Shown here in pieces: positions 24,490 to 38,077 of a stretch of 64,000 nucleotides of DNA. The notes under the pieces were generated by a model, which was not told the DNA's origin, did no database searches, and saw nothing but the letters and a program-made list of their open reading frames with translations. Each line of letters opens with the position of its first letter. The first letter of the stretch is position 1. This stretch comes from Lethocerus indicus (taxonomy: Eukaryota; Arthropoda; Insecta; Hemiptera; Belostomatidae), in NCBI GenBank assembly GCA_019843655.1, contig JACDQD010000006.1:27794246-27858245 (forward strand), read 5' to 3'. Made by a program: the position numbers and the translations under genes.

Positions 24490-27400
24490 CAGTAGCCCAC
24501 CAGTATTTGTCTAATTTCACTAAGTGGTTTCCTTCCTTCCTCCCTTCCCTTTTGGCGAGGCCCCGCCCGCGATTCCTCCTTGGGGCCACTTGTCATCTCC
24601 GTAAGTGATGTCTTTTACTCGTTGGCGGCAGATTCGATTCGACTGCCCACGGACGTTTCCATTTTATCGCAACAAATTTCTGATAACTTTCCTTGAAATT
24701 TGCGGTATAAACTTTTTGATTGGCGCGCCATTTATGTTTCGCATTGGAGATTGACGGCAGCTTCATCAACCCGAAGCGACAGACGCGACAATCGCTACTA
24801 TTTAATTGAAATTATTAAATACCATTATCTGTTAATAATGTAAGATATATGCATTGCAGTATATCTAGCTACATTTTTTAAAACATTTTTCACGATTCAT
24901 CATAATTATTTCCATCGCTTTTTAAATTTGGTTAGTGGGTATTGTTTTATGTGATATATCTCCGTCTATTAACCGAATCATTGCTTCTAGTTTCTAGTGG
25001 GGTCTTTCCTACTTCTCATATAGTTAGTCTCGACCTCTTACTAGGCATCTCGTGACTGGAGAAAACTTCATCAACCACTACTACTTTTTAGATAATGATT
25101 TGGCGTCATTTTTGTGGGTCAGTTTGCTGTTAGATTTAATTAGTAGTAAGGGGGAAAGTGTAATTAAAATTATTAAACAGTTGTGGCTGGTTAATGAGGC
25201 TGCTCGTCTGTACCGAAGCTCGTATATTCTGGGTTGGCCTTAAATGAACCGGGAAGTCCTCCCCTCTTCTATCGGATACTAATAAGAAGTGTTCCAGCGG
25301 CAAACGTCCTTTAATAGCCGCCAGGTCGTCACTCTTTAGTCGACGCTTCCTTTTTAGACTTGTAAATTGAATGCAAATCGGTTACTCGAATCATCATCCG
25401 GATTATGGCCCCGCAGCGCCCATCGTAATAATCGTGACGTTATAGCCATCTAATTGCGCTTTTTTATAGCTATAACGACGCTAATTACCCCTTTTATTTA
25501 TTCTTGCCGCGGTCCGAATTTACTGCCAAAATTTTTTCCTCTGTAAATAAAATTAATTGAAACATTTCTGACCGTTGTAATAGTAATTAAAGAGAAAATT
25601 GTTGTACTTTACGGTTTTTAAACATTGTTGCATTTTACGGTTGTAATACATATCCTTTTTCCTCCAGATTAACCAGTATAATTACTTTTGCTGTGAATCA
25701 CAAAGTGTTGGTCTCCATTTCAAAGTTCACACTGAAGTATATTTCGTCGCGGCGGATGTTTGTAAATTGGTATTACAGTTAGAACAATTTTCGGAACCCA
25801 ATTCCCGTTTTTGTTTTACGCCTGGTCCCGCTAAAGAGTGTGCCAAGGTATATTATCTTATTAACGGTCACGCAAGGTCCCTCACCTTGAGTTTAAAGGA
25901 GCCACGCTCCGAATTAACCCATCGTGTATCTCTGTAGTTTTAATTTTTTACACGTTGTTACATTTTGTCACTTCACACGATCTTTCGCTCTATTTTGTCA
26001 TATTTTCTATTTATATATCTTAATTATATTGCATTGTGCAAGGAACGGTAGAACATTTGTTCTTACATTTCAATATCTACTGGCGTAAATAACTTTAAAA
26101 ATTATTTGTTTGCTTCAAAAACCTGAATCATCTCTTCAGAACCACGTTTATTAAATATTATATATTGTTTCAATTCTTGTTAGAATGTATTGCTTACAAT
26201 GGAGGCTAATTAGTTATAAGTTTAATATAAAATTGTCTGCTGTCTCCAACCGTTTATCTTGAGCCGCTTTGAGTCCTCGGGAAATGGGAGGCTCTAGGCC
26301 TAGGAGAGCGGTGTCAGTTTTCCACCCTCCGGCATAACTCACCGGTATTGCGACAGCTCTGATTCTCGGGCTTCTTCCGCTAAAAATAGAAAAAAAAAAG
26401 GATTGCCCGAGAGAAGACTCCGGCAAGTCTGAGTATTATCGCCGGGAAATATTACCCACTCCCGGAGATATGATCTGGTGAAGAGAGTGAAGCGTGTGCG
26501 GACAATAAAACTGGCTCGCTTATACTGTGCGAAGGTGAACCTCTGAGATAGTTGACAAAAGGAATGTTGTCCTGAGGAGTTCTGATGTCAAAGTGAGCGG
26601 ACGAGCATAATCAAAAGTTCGAGCGAGGCTTAGTTTTCAGTATTTCATCATTCGGTCTCCAATTGCATATTCGTTTTGAAACTAGATCCATCTGCAGAAC
26701 TTTGCTCTCTTCAGTAGGTACGTATAAGTAAATTTAGAAGTTGGCGATGATGTGTCGTTTAATTTTTCGCTTATTACTCCACCTTTGTCGTAATCGTTAT
26801 GCGAATAATTAAAGAAAATGGCTTTTTGTAATTTATCGGTTGTACAAACATAGCGCTGCATTAATTATATATCTAGGTATTTACGATCTGATAATTAGGA
26901 CTACGGATGATCGCATGAGGGATGATATTTCAGACAGTATCCTAAATTAATAGTTCAATGGAATGAAAATTAGATTTAAGAGTTAATTTTTATTAAGGGG
27001 TCTTTTCCCCTTTATTTGGCTAAAGGCAAAGGATTTCTCAGAGGGGCGGAATGAGTCGGACAACTTTAGTTTAATTTCACCTGGAATTTCCCCGGTAGTT
27101 GGCGAACGGCGGAGGAATTGTGCTGAGGCAGTTTGAGGGCGACCGGGTGCAATAAAACTTAGTCCGGAGGTGTATTTGCATGAGCACGCAACTGCAATTA
27201 AACAAGAGATATATCCATTCGGCCCAAACGCGTTTTCTCCATTTGTTAATGGCGCTTGCACCTCTGGTACAAATTAGGGCGGCCCTCAAGAAATCGAGAA
27301 AATGCTCTTACACGAAATTAGTGAAATTTCACGACCAGCCGCCGGTTTATTTTAGAGAGAAGACCTATGAGTCCCCGTGTATATGGGGATTATGTGTTCT

Positions 27401-30400
27401 AGGCCTGTGATCCAATATTCGACCGCCAACTGTAAATTTTCCCTTTGTTTTGTACATCTTAAATATACCCAGTCTCTTTTTATACGGATTTATCATTCTA
27501 CTATTATTCTTTAATTTCATTCAATTGAAATATTAGGCTAGAATTGCATATCAGTGTTTCTCTAATGAACTCTAGATGATGAATTCTATTTGAACACATA
27601 TTTTCAGTAATAAGGAAGAGGTTCTGATCATAATCTTTTCGTTGCTTCTTTGCAGTAACACTGGCAGAAATTCACTATACCTAATGACTTAATGAACTTG
27701 CAATGATGGATCATATAAGCGATAATGGATATTGGAAACTCGCATGACTCTGACGGAAGGACAGGCGTTGTCGGTATTATCCGACTTGTACTTGACTTGG
27801 AGAGTATTTGTGGGACTTGTTCGGCCCTTCCGCCCTTGCTCCGATCTGTCGGTAACAATAAAACTTAGCGGAAGACGGTTGTGGGTAAAGCTGGGTCGGG
27901 TTCATTTGCGGTTTCTGGTTGGAGGCCGCTCGGCTCTCTGGGCCCCTCTAGGAATGTCAATAATTCGTTAATTGCTCCTCCCTCATCCCAGAAAATTACC
28001 GGAGGCGAACCTCCTGACTGAAATGTTTCCCGCCCAGGAATTTGTCTAATTTCCAGGTTCAGAGACGCCGCTAATCTATATTAACCCATCACCGCCCTCG
28101 CGTCTACGCCCACAGTTGTTTATTATTGGCATGTAGCTCTTAATCTATACTATAACGCATCATCATATGTCATCGGTAATGCGTCTGTCATCGGATCTCG
28201 AGACAAAAAAGTCATAAATAATGTTGTAAAACAATTGCACTGTAAAACAAATCTACGTCAATAACATTTCAATATTGAACGAAATTGAATTGAACGTAAT
28301 TTTGAAAATTGTATTCCGTTATATGTATAAATATAAAATTAAGTAAAATTCTCAATTGGAGATGTGTTGGCATATGGTTGGATTGTGTTGTTTTCATGCT
28401 AACATGGGCTACTCATATCTTACATCATAAAGAAAAAAAGGTAGGGAATAACTTCATTTTGATCTTTTGCTCGAGTTTTGCTTTTGAGGGGCGGGGCAGG
28501 CCAACTTCTTGTTACTTGTCTTCTTTAAACTTGACTTTCTGAATTAAGGCCTGTACTTTTTCTCTCAGAAATAATCTATCCTTTTTAAGTTCCATTAGCC
28601 TAATTGCGGTCGCCCCTCACTATGCAGTTGTACTGTTTACTGATTTTCCTCTCTTCTCGTTTTTTCTCGTTTTTTTCCTTTCTCCTTTTTCTAAATAAAT
28701 ACTTTATTTAGATCTGAGCGGTCGAAAATTTAGTTCTTGGAATTAAATTAGAAGAAATGTAGAATAAAAAAAATGTTCGAAGGAACTTAAATGTACATTT
28801 CAATAGTGATAGAATACTTATTGCCGTAATAAAAAATATTTCTATTTACTTTATATAAAATGAAACTATTTCTTGTAAGACTGGTCGAGCTGGTTAGTTT
28901 CTGTTCGATAACTCTTTAAACATTTCCCGGCCACTGCAAATACATTTTAAAAAAATCTCGAGCGATACCGATATCTCTCTGACCCAGACTTTTTAATGTC
29001 CGTTAATATCTCTTCTGTTTGTTTTTTGCGATACGCTCAATATAGTAGCAAGGAGAAATATTTACACTGACATGTGCGATAATTACGTAAAGGTTGGTTG
29101 ATAGACTCGTTTCAAATGGTCCCGTCGAAGCGTGCGGCTCCGAGTTATAAATGAATATACCATTGCACTTCCCTCGCATTAATTTCTCTCCCTCATTACT
29201 CTAATTAATGTTCGTTGCGGTTTTCATTGCAATTAATATTTGATCGAACGTATTTGCGATAATTACGATATTATGATAAGCAGAGGTTTATGAGTTATGT
29301 TCTGCCGTTGAACGTAATCTCTGGAATAATATTTACTCGAATAATATAGCACATTAAATGATGCAAGTTGTTACTAATGAAGAACAATTAGCCTAATTTG
29401 AACTTTCAAAAACCAACGATTCTTTTTTTAATTAAAATTATGTGTCACGGTTCTTTTAATATAACAGCTGTATTCCACCATTGACTCTACTAGCCGACGC
29501 TTTTTTGTCGTTTCTTCGTTAATAATTACTAAATTTTTATAACCCGAAAAACGGTGTTGTATACTTTCTTAGATGCAACAGTATGAGTCTAGGAAAATTA
29601 CTTATTCTATAATAATAGCATTGTCGAGCAATTTTTTTATGTGCACAGTAAGGACGCCACTAAATAATTATTTGAGTCCGATTAATAATTATTAATACCG
29701 ACATTTCCGGATGAAAAGGCATTCGTATCAAACGGGCGAATAACTGCTGGAAGTGTAATAGTGAACACAATGCCTGTTTTTATGAAAGCCCCCGCCATTG
29801 GGCCCACCAGTTGTTAATAACAAGAAGACGCGTGGCGAGATGTAAAATGGGAAATGAAATATCGCCAACTCTCAGACAGGTCCGTGAAGCGGTGCGGGGA
29901 TTTTGATGCGGACGAGTTTATTAAAACTGGGCCCGCCGGTCGGAGCGGACGTAGGCGGGCTACGCATAGGCGAATTCCCTTCTGACTGCATAAACGCAGC
30001 GGGACGACGCCGGGCCGTCATCGCCAATAAAAGCTTTAAAAAGGACGACGCATTAAAAACGACGCCTGCACAAAGCTCTGGTCCAGTGCCAGGCGCCGTC
30101 TGGGTCAGTGGTTTATGTGGAGAGCTCGATCTGTGGCTAAAGCGTAACACTTACAAATTACACAAACCAAATATTTCCAAATATAAAGGTCATCCGATAA
30201 TTAGACTGACAATATTTTTTTGGTTGTAGTTTTAGGTTGTTGGTAATAATGTATGTTATTATTCCAGCGGTGTTATACTTGGTTGATATAGGTCATTAAC
30301 AAAAGACCATAAGTTGAAAATTCTCTTAGTTTTTTTAAAATTCCTGAACTAAATTGTATTGATTCTACTTTTGGAATGAATCTACCTACACCTCTAACAT

Positions 30401-30781
30401 TTTCAAAAGAGAAGAAATTGTTTTTAGTCAGAAGTTCGACAGAGTGTATGCCTAGTACCGAGTCGTTTAAACACGTTGATCTGAAAAGATAGCTTTGAAT
30501 TACGGAAAATAGTCCGGACTGACAATGAATTAAGGAGACATTAATACTCTTCAGGTTTCTTGTGTGGCTGACATTGCAAAACCAATTGAATCCAATTTCG
30601 TTTATTTCGCATAACGGGCGAGATTGTTTCGTCATTAAGTCGAGGGTTATATTGGGTTTGTAATATTATGATGAAATGTTTGATCCTTGCGTCAAAAGTG
30701 TTTAGAAGTTTGATGACGACATCTGGCGGCGTCGGTAGGCCGGGTCGGTGTTCCACACTCCAAAAACTCTTCTTTCTGCCG
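23075..30781. other. Non-coding stretch, 23.1-30.8 kb
   Basis: No gene is recognised. The block carries an inverted GAAACCGGTC relic (23549-23558), a GA array (24459-24487), a 9-bp inverted repeat around 25440-25483 (CGTTATAGC/GCTATAACG), and a repeated CAATAAAACTTAG motif (27150-27162 and 27856-27868). A perfect octamer ATTTGCAT sits at 27174-27181. The 108-codon frame at 29903-30229 overlaps an antisense frame and has no domain. Confidence 0.65.
24459..24487. repeat. (GA)n microsatellite
   Basis: About fourteen GA units. The complementary strand encodes a spurious run of Ser/Leu codons. Confidence 0.95.
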
Positions 30782-30808
30782 CCCCCGCCCCCCAAACCCC
30801 CAACCCCT
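30782..30808 (-). other. C-run cluster, G-quadruplex candidate on minus strand
   Basis: Four C runs of 4 to 6 bases are separated by G, AAA and AA. The minus strand fits a short-loop G-quadruplex, and the plus strand an i-motif. Confidence 0.55.
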
Positions 30809-33000
30809 AGAAAAACTTTTTTATTAAATAAGAGTTTCGGGTGCGGCGGGATTCGCTCGCCCCCTCCCTCCCTCCCAGCATCACAACACACTCGCGGTTT
30901 ATTCCTTTCAGCCAGTTCAAACTCAATGTTCCCCATCCCTACTAGGTATGATCCGCTTTTCCATTTTGACGCCTCGTGCATTGGTCAATTTTTGTTATCT
31001 ACATTCTTGTTTCTTGGATGTTACGTTATCAGATGTTAACTGAATGTTCTTACGGCTTGATTTCCCGTTTTGAGCGCTCCAATTTCCGTGAAGAAGTGAA
31101 CATTGAAATATTCATAATACAGGACTAAAGTGCTTTGTGTGTCATCGATATTATGGATAATAATAAATTCATTTTTTTTAGAAAGTTAATTGCCTACCCA
31201 ACCGTATTAGTACCCAGTACTTTTACTGCGTGTGATCATAGTTACTCCGCTTATCTATTTTGTTCTGAATTCGTCTAAAAAAGAGCACCGAGTAATCTGA
31301 CATTTAGTGCATATAATTTGGCGCAAAAGAGAGAAAATAATTAAAGGGCATCACAGAGAGGAGGCCTAGCGGCCGGAGCCCGGTGGTTGTAATAAAGGTC
31401 CGAGGCCCCCTTACGGTGTATGGGCATCAAAATGTAATCTGTCCCGTCGCGTTTGGGCTTTTATAATTTGCGACTTTGTTCTTTCGGTCTTTTTTCATCA
31501 AATATTCCTCCCCATCCCCGTGATAATGAAACTCCACAGAACGGTCTTTTTTTATCGGATAGCCGGTGCAATAGGCTTGCCTCTATATTGGAATTCCAGT
31601 ATCACAGTGTTCTTCTCACGCGATTAATTTATCGGCCCGGTTATATTCTAACACTGAGTTAAGCGGACCACGAGGATTGGTATATTTTAACGGGTTTTAT
31701 TTCGCTTTCTGCTTCCCGCCGTTCTGAGGGCCGTATAAAGACGTAGTGACTCTAGATTGTACGATGGGACTTTGATGCAGAGGCCCTTCCAGGTTTGTTT
31801 AGATTTAAACATCATCGCTGTCAATAGAGGAATATTTGGAGATTTATCAACAATGAAGATAAGTGTTCTTAAGATGAAATAAGAGGACGAAAATTTAGAG
31901 GCGTTCATGCCCAGGATGAATACCCGGATAACAGAGTATGGGACAGACTTCTGAAATGAAAGCGCGGGGAGGGTGGAAAAGGGTAAATGAAGAGATTTGT
32001 GCCGTATTTCAGCGCGGTCGGATAACGGTCTAAGGAACAGTTTTGAATAGTGCTGCGTGGTAGAAGTGGGAGCAGGTAGGGCGTGCGGCCGACATTAGCG
32101 GCACTGAGCGTTCACGTTTTGGCTCGGGTCGGCCGAGGTGAAGGTTGTAAAATTATGCAAACTCCGCCGGATCTGGAAAAAGGAGTAAAAGTGCTACCCG
32201 GTAGCACTCGGATAATTCCGAGTTTAAGTGTGTAGGCGCGCTGAGAGCGGCCTCCAAATGGGGCCACCCTCTCACACTCTCCCTCCCTCTTTCGCTGTTC
32301 TACCCTAAATCCTTTTCTACATCCGGTCCAAAGTGTAGGTTTTAGCGAAGATGTTACTATTCCCGGATTCGGTTCTGTCCTGCATATTTTTCCTTGTCCC
32401 GTTCTATGTTATTTAGCGCGTTCTAACATGGAACGAAACTTGCATACTTGCAACGAAACACACATACACATTATTACATCTATTTTCTTATTATTATTTT
32501 CTACACTAATAAAAAAATGGGTATCGTATTGTGATATATAGGTAAAACATATTAATACGAGAATTATATGGTTCGACGATTTACCAAATAAGCGGTGGGG
32601 AACGTGGCAAGTTTAAAAATAAAAATGGCGTTAATTGAGGCGTTTTATTTTAAGAAAGATTTAGCCCTCAACCCAGTACAATTTAGCCTCGAAACTTTGT
32701 GCCGATTAATTTTGATTAAATATGAAATGTGTTTCGGAACTTTGCCGAATTTTTGCCGCGGTTTTCGGTTCGTGCTGGCCGTAGTAATTACCGCGGCCGC
32801 ATGCATTATGTAACGGGACGGATTCAGCAATGGCCGCCGACCGATGATCGGGCGGATATTCCAGTTTCAAATTTTCACCTCTCTGTCGGGGCATCGCCCC
32901 CCACCCCCCTCCCTCCGCTCGGGTCCATCACCACACGAATTGATTTTCGACCTCGTGTCGGAAATATTCCGTACGAGTTTTGCCGGGCTCATAAAATAAG

Positions 33001-33062
33001 CGGGGGTTTGATCCGACGGGGTTGTTGGTCGTGTTGTGGGGGAGGCGGGGGTGGCGGAGGGG
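33001..33062 (+). other. G-run cluster
   Basis: Five G runs of 4 to 5 bases occur within about 60 bases on the plus strand, the last three closely spaced (GGGGGAGGCGGGGGTGGCGG and onward). It is a possible G-quadruplex in RNA if the + strand is transcribed. Confidence 0.45.
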
Positions 33063-33689
33063 TACCGCATCTCATATTTAACAAGGGCGGATGATTGACC
33101 CGCCGGCGCTACCAATTACGGAATGTTTCAAACCGTCGGACCCCCGGCATTCTTACTAGATTCAACGATGACGTCCACCCCCTCCCGATGATTGGAAACC
33201 GGCCGGATAATTAGCGCATCGTCCTTGCTTCGGGGACTACAGAGCCCCTAGACTTTTGTTCCCTTGTTGCCAACACTAATTGGCTCGTTCATTCATCATC
33301 CTGCCCAGTCGGAAATACTCGGTTGGACTTTTTTCTGCGTTATAACCGCGACAAGTTTCAGTACGTCACGCGTATGTCTCTGTTCCGAGATAAAAAGAAT
33401 AGGTTCGAAGTCGATAGGCTGTTTTTATTAGACAGATATGTTTCTTGTAAAGAACATTATCCGCGTAAAGATCTACAATATATAAATCCAATACAGTAAT
33501 TACTGAATTCAGCGCCCTGTATCTGTGAGTGATTACAATTACAAATAGGATGATTAAAACTAGAACGTACATTTATTATTTCCGAAGTAAAACTCAATAC
33601 AGCCCTTTGTATCTGTGTGGATATTTACAGTGTATTATTAAACAATTGAAATATTCCCGTAGGATTAGTCACCGGAGATAGTAGTAGGC

Positions 33690-33757
33690 TATTGCCCAGT
33701 GGTTAGGGCAAGCATCAACTACTTGTCATTAAAAGATCGCGGTAATTGTCATTGACG
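33690..33757 (+). mobile_element. tRNA-derived SINE relic or tRNA pseudogene
   Basis: TGCCCAGTGGTTAGGGCA (33693-33710) is a near-consensus RNA polymerase III A box / D arm. About 22 bases later AAGATCGCGGTAATTGTC (33733-33750) sits where the variable region, T arm and B box belong. It matches the AAGGTCGCGGGTTC pattern with the B box decayed. No acceptor stem closes, so it is not a working tRNA. I see no convincing SINE body or poly-A tail downstream. Confidence 0.55.
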
Positions 33758-36056
33758 TTGATGGTGTGGATTGCTAATAGGGCCTGTTGCCAGCGTTCAA
33801 AAACCAACCGAGAGATAATAGAGAGATATCTAATTTATGAGAGTGGGTCTGTTGCTCTGGGAATTATCGGCTACAGATTGGAAACTCGGGCCATAATTAA
33901 GGCAGAAACTCTCGGCGACATTTTTTTTGCCTAATCGACCTTACATTTGTCACTGTCACGATGAGTCAGCAGTAATCCAGAAATAGTTCTCGAAAGAATT
34001 TGAATGTTGGGTTCCTAATTCCTAATGGGAATTTAGACAAATGACCCTACCGTGACTTGTTATATGTTTTAATGTACATCTGTAAGCCACCAAAACACTA
34101 TAGTATTATAAGTTAATTATTTCAATTTAAAAGGGACGTCTAAATTTGTGCTTATATTAGTAAAATCTTATTTCAAAATGAAATATAAATTTATTCATTA
34201 ATTTTTAAAATGTATTTTATCAATCACCTTTATTTCATAATCAAAATAATTTGGAAATAAATTTAACGCCAATTTGGCTGTAGCTTTTCGTAAGGCATGA
34301 ACTTTTTATTATGTTACGTCGTCTAAACTATATTTATTCACACATGTTATCAACATTTTAGGGCAAATTTACAATCTGTCTACTTTAATGGCTTATTTAT
34401 AGTTCATGAAAAAACTGTATAATGTATTTTAATTAATTATATATTTAATGTATTAGATTTTGTTTAACATCGCAATAATTAATTTTTATTAATTATAGTG
34501 TAGAGATTTTTGTTACAAATAATAACTCGTACTGATATTTTGTCCAAACTACGGCAGTAGGTTTTTTAAATGAACCGAGCCCAAACTCTGAGGATGGAGG
34601 AGATGTTTTTAACTCTGATTTGGGGTGGTACTCTGAAACGGAGGGTGAGATAAAAATTAGATTCCCGGCGAGAACTCCAGTCGGATTGGATTCGCCGATC
34701 GTAATTAGGAGCCGGCTCCCTCGGACATCCCTACAGCCCTATACTCCGCACTTCGCCCCGTTTTTTATCTCGCGTATTTGTAATTGACCATTCATTTGTC
34801 ACGCCTCACTGCCCACTGTCACTGAGGCAAGGTGGGTGGGCTTTTTAGAAAACCGATTTTCCCAATCCTGAACTTTATCAACACCATCGACCCCAATTTA
34901 TCCATCACTCGCTTATTCGGTCTAGAGTCGAGAACATAACTAGAGTTTTCCCCCATAATCCGTACTACTGTTCGCCCGCTTCGGTCACAACGCATCGTCG
35001 GTACTCGCCCCGGGACGATGATTAACTGCTTTATGGCTAATTAACCTGCCGGCCGTCAAGAATTAATTCCCCGACTGTTGAGTTAGTGGCTGGGGGCGTG
35101 GGACAATTAGAGTGGAGTGATGTGACCGAACCCCCTACGGGCATCTTAGCCGCCACTTACTCTAGTGTAATTACGAGGGGACCTAGACCCATTGTGATAC
35201 CCGGTCAAAACCAGACTGATGATATTATCCCAAATGAATGGAGGCCCAATAATTCAAAGACTGGGAGCCGGTCGAGATTCAACACTTCGCCGGCGCACCA
35301 GCGGCTTTGATGTCGTCAACCAGTCAGAAACAATGATCGAATCCTTTGAAATAATGACTCCTTAATAATCAAATATACATAAATTAATTGTTCGCGTCAA
35401 ATACATACCACGATAACCCAAATACCCCTTTGGTATTAAGGAATAATATTTGAGCTGAGTATGTAGGTGATTACACGTTCTTTCAGGACTATTTACTACA
35501 TAGTAGTAAAACCGTTTGACCACACAAAACAATTGTCCATGGAATGATATGACACTATATTTTCATTATTCGTCTTGTTGTGTCATCTATTTGTGTCTTT
35601 CGTTTGTTGGGTCTTGGTGTAGATTCTGTCGACATCTTCGATGGTGTCCTTTTATTGTATAATTTCACGTTTTTATTGGTTGAATTCTTGCGGAACATTT
35701 CATAAATAAATTTTCATTACATTTTGCCATTAAATGTCGACTCGTAGGTGGTTTATGAATTTAAGCGCACTAGTAGTGTAGGTTCGTCTGTGGGCACGAT
35801 TGGAACGGGTTTCGCGGTCTTGTACTTCGCGGAACAAGACGCATCCTCCGATATCGGAGGGTCGGGGCAAGTTGGTGGCTGTCCGCAAGACCCGATGTCG
35901 GTGGCGGCTGAGAAGGGCACGTACCCGGAGCCCTTCCTAACACCCCCCTCCCACACCGACCCCACCCCTGTCCCAAAACCACCCCCCAAATTTAAACTTG
36001 TCCATTGCTCCGTGGCCCCAACTACTGGAGACCACTCCAGCTACTTCAAGTTTGCT

Positions 36057-36085
36057 GAGAGAGAGAGAGAGAGAGAAAGAGAGAG
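36057..36085. repeat. (GA)n microsatellite
   Basis: GA units with one AA interruption. Confidence 0.93.
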
Positions 36086-37700
36086 TGTGGAGGGAGCGTG
36101 GGAGAGAGAGCGAAGGAAGGGTCGCCCCTACGGAACCTGCGGGGAAACTGAGACCGAAAATCTCCCCCCAGGACCTCCTTAATACGTCAGAGAGGAATAC
36201 CTTCAGTTTCAATATTGAATATTGAATCGAGGATGGGCATATTTGGAAGACTAATTTGCCTAATGATGAGTGTTTCCCGATTTGAAATTAATTAGATTTA
36301 GATAGCGGGAATACTGAGTGGTCTGAAACAGAGAGTAGACAAGAAATCGTTCGATATCGTTCCGGCTGACTCATTAATTAACCGGGATGTTCGTGGCCCC
36401 CTTTGCATAAATTCTTTAAATTCTCGAGGGATGTCGTCACCCCGAAAATAATAAATAACACGGACCGCTGGCCGCCTTACATAGGGAATTTATAAACTTG
36501 TTCTATATTGTATAACCACGGGGGTTGACAAAATTTTTAATTGGGGCCATTTGCATTCTTGTGTGAATCCGGAATTGGACAGAAGGCGGTTGCAATAGGC
36601 CCGGGGGGCCACTCTTCCGACAAGTGGGGGCGGCCTCCTCATTTCCATTAATAATGTTTTAAGGGTAGAACACGGGCAGCTAGGCTAACAAGTTTTTACT
36701 TCCTTTTCAATTATACTTTCAAATTCTGAATTTGAATTTCACCACCGCTGCCAATTTCGTCGTTAACACCGGGAGCACCAACGATATCTTAATTGTTCGA
36801 CCGGTTAGTTTACCGGGCCTTCAATAATACTGCGTTTAAGATTCGCACTTTTTCCTTCTGTCATCTATATTTTTTCTTCTTTTTTTGCCTTTACCATTTC
36901 GCCAAAATATGATTGATGCGCCAATCCAATTTTGGAAGAACTCTGTTGGGTTCTTCCTGTGCTATACTGGTTTAGGTTTCTCGCCTCTGTCAGTAAACAC
37001 CTACACATGAATGTTCCTGTATTGTTAATATGTGAAGCCTATTCAGAAGACCGAATTTCACATTCTTCTGTGATAACAGTGCAAACTGTGGGTATCTAAA
37101 AATTTTTATTTATTCACATTTTCATCATTCTTGTGCTTTACGCTCCCATAGATCCTATCCTCCTCGGGGACATTATAGGTAAATTTTTCCCCACCGTTGA
37201 AAATGTATTTCTGATGACCCGCGGCAAATATAATGATGCCTGGCTACTTTTATTTATGACGTTTGTGACGCAGCAGATCCGGTACATTTTCTTGATTAGA
37301 ACCCCTCGTATACCTTTTCTGTATTTTTAGTAGTTCACAAAAGTGAACAATTTGTACTCAGCGTGGTGGAAATTATGTAAAACACATAAGTGATTCGGTC
37401 AAATTGCTATCTGCTGTTGCTTCTTAATGGCTGAATTAACTAGGACTTGAACGATTGAAGATGAGTTTAAGCCCATTCGGCATTGTGATGCCTATTAGGT
37501 AAAATAATAAAAAACGGTACTATTCTGTCTGGTATAATTTTAGCCGTATTGAGGATAATAGAAATTTATTTAAAATCAAATTGAAATTTTTAATTGAAGA
37601 AAAATCACAATGCGTTTATCCGGTATCCACCCGTGCTATGTCGGAGACCTATATCGGGGGCCAATTTGGAATTTCCCTTCACTAATATGCTGAAATAGGA

Positions 37701-37715
37701 GGGATTCGATTCCCC
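37701..37715 (+). mobile_element. B-box-like fragment, possible SINE relic
   Basis: GGGATTCGATTCCCC resembles a tRNA T arm and polymerase III B box. ACTGGTGGGCGGAATTTTG follows, loosely like the sequence next to the B box near 62400. No A box is seen upstream. Confidence 0.3.
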
Positions 37716-37934
37716 ACTGGTGGGCGGAATTTTGTTCACTTGAAAAATGTAAATCGACTGGAACTCACCAACCCAAACCCCAGTACACTCATTAGATTTT
37801 GCTTGTGAACAGAATGTCGTAATTTAACAGGCTATATATTGCGTTCTCGTAATGCAGTCTGTAAATCGTCGATTAAATATGTGGTATGTGACGTTTGTAT
37901 TTACAATTTTAAATATTACCGCCGACTAACGTGC

Positions 37935-38077
37935 GGTGGGATCGCGCAATACTGTGGGAAGAGCCTGTTGGGCCTGGGATTTTTCCCAGAAGGAAAGGGC
38001 AAAAACCCTTTCAGTGGAGCTCGCTCAGGTCGTTTCCGAAAACCGAGGTTCTTCCCACAGTATTGCGCTATCCTACC
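37935..38077. repeat. Long inverted repeat with 31-nt arms and structured loop
   Basis: The arms are 37935-37965 and 38047-38077, with an 81-base loop. They share the core GCGCAATACTGTGGGAAGA. Of 31 positions, 28 are Watson-Crick pairs, two differ in ways that give G-U pairs in + strand RNA, and one is a mismatch. Inside the loop are two more hairpins: CTGGG/CCCAG at 37974-37989, and GAAAGGG/CCCTTTC at 37993-38012. The whole can fold into a long stem capped by a branched loop. It could be a structured RNA, a long miRNA precursor or a small inverted-repeat transposon. The arms do not match a microRNA I recognise. Confidence 0.65.

Larger units (their letters stand above)
30809..37934. other. 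Non-coding stretch, 30.8-37.9 kb
   Basis: No gene is recognised. Inside are a G-rich patch with five G runs (33001-33062), a pair of degenerate repeats sharing GTATCTGTG (around 33519 and 33609), a tRNA-derived SINE relic (33690-33757), an AT palindrome near 34475-34497, a GA array (36057-36085) and a B-box-like sequence (37701-37715). The 144-codon frame at 35748-36182 runs through the GA array and is not credible as a gene. Confidence 0.65.

Noticed and set aside
35748..36182. 144-codon frame
   Set aside because: The frame crosses a GA array and is matched by open frames on the opposite strand.
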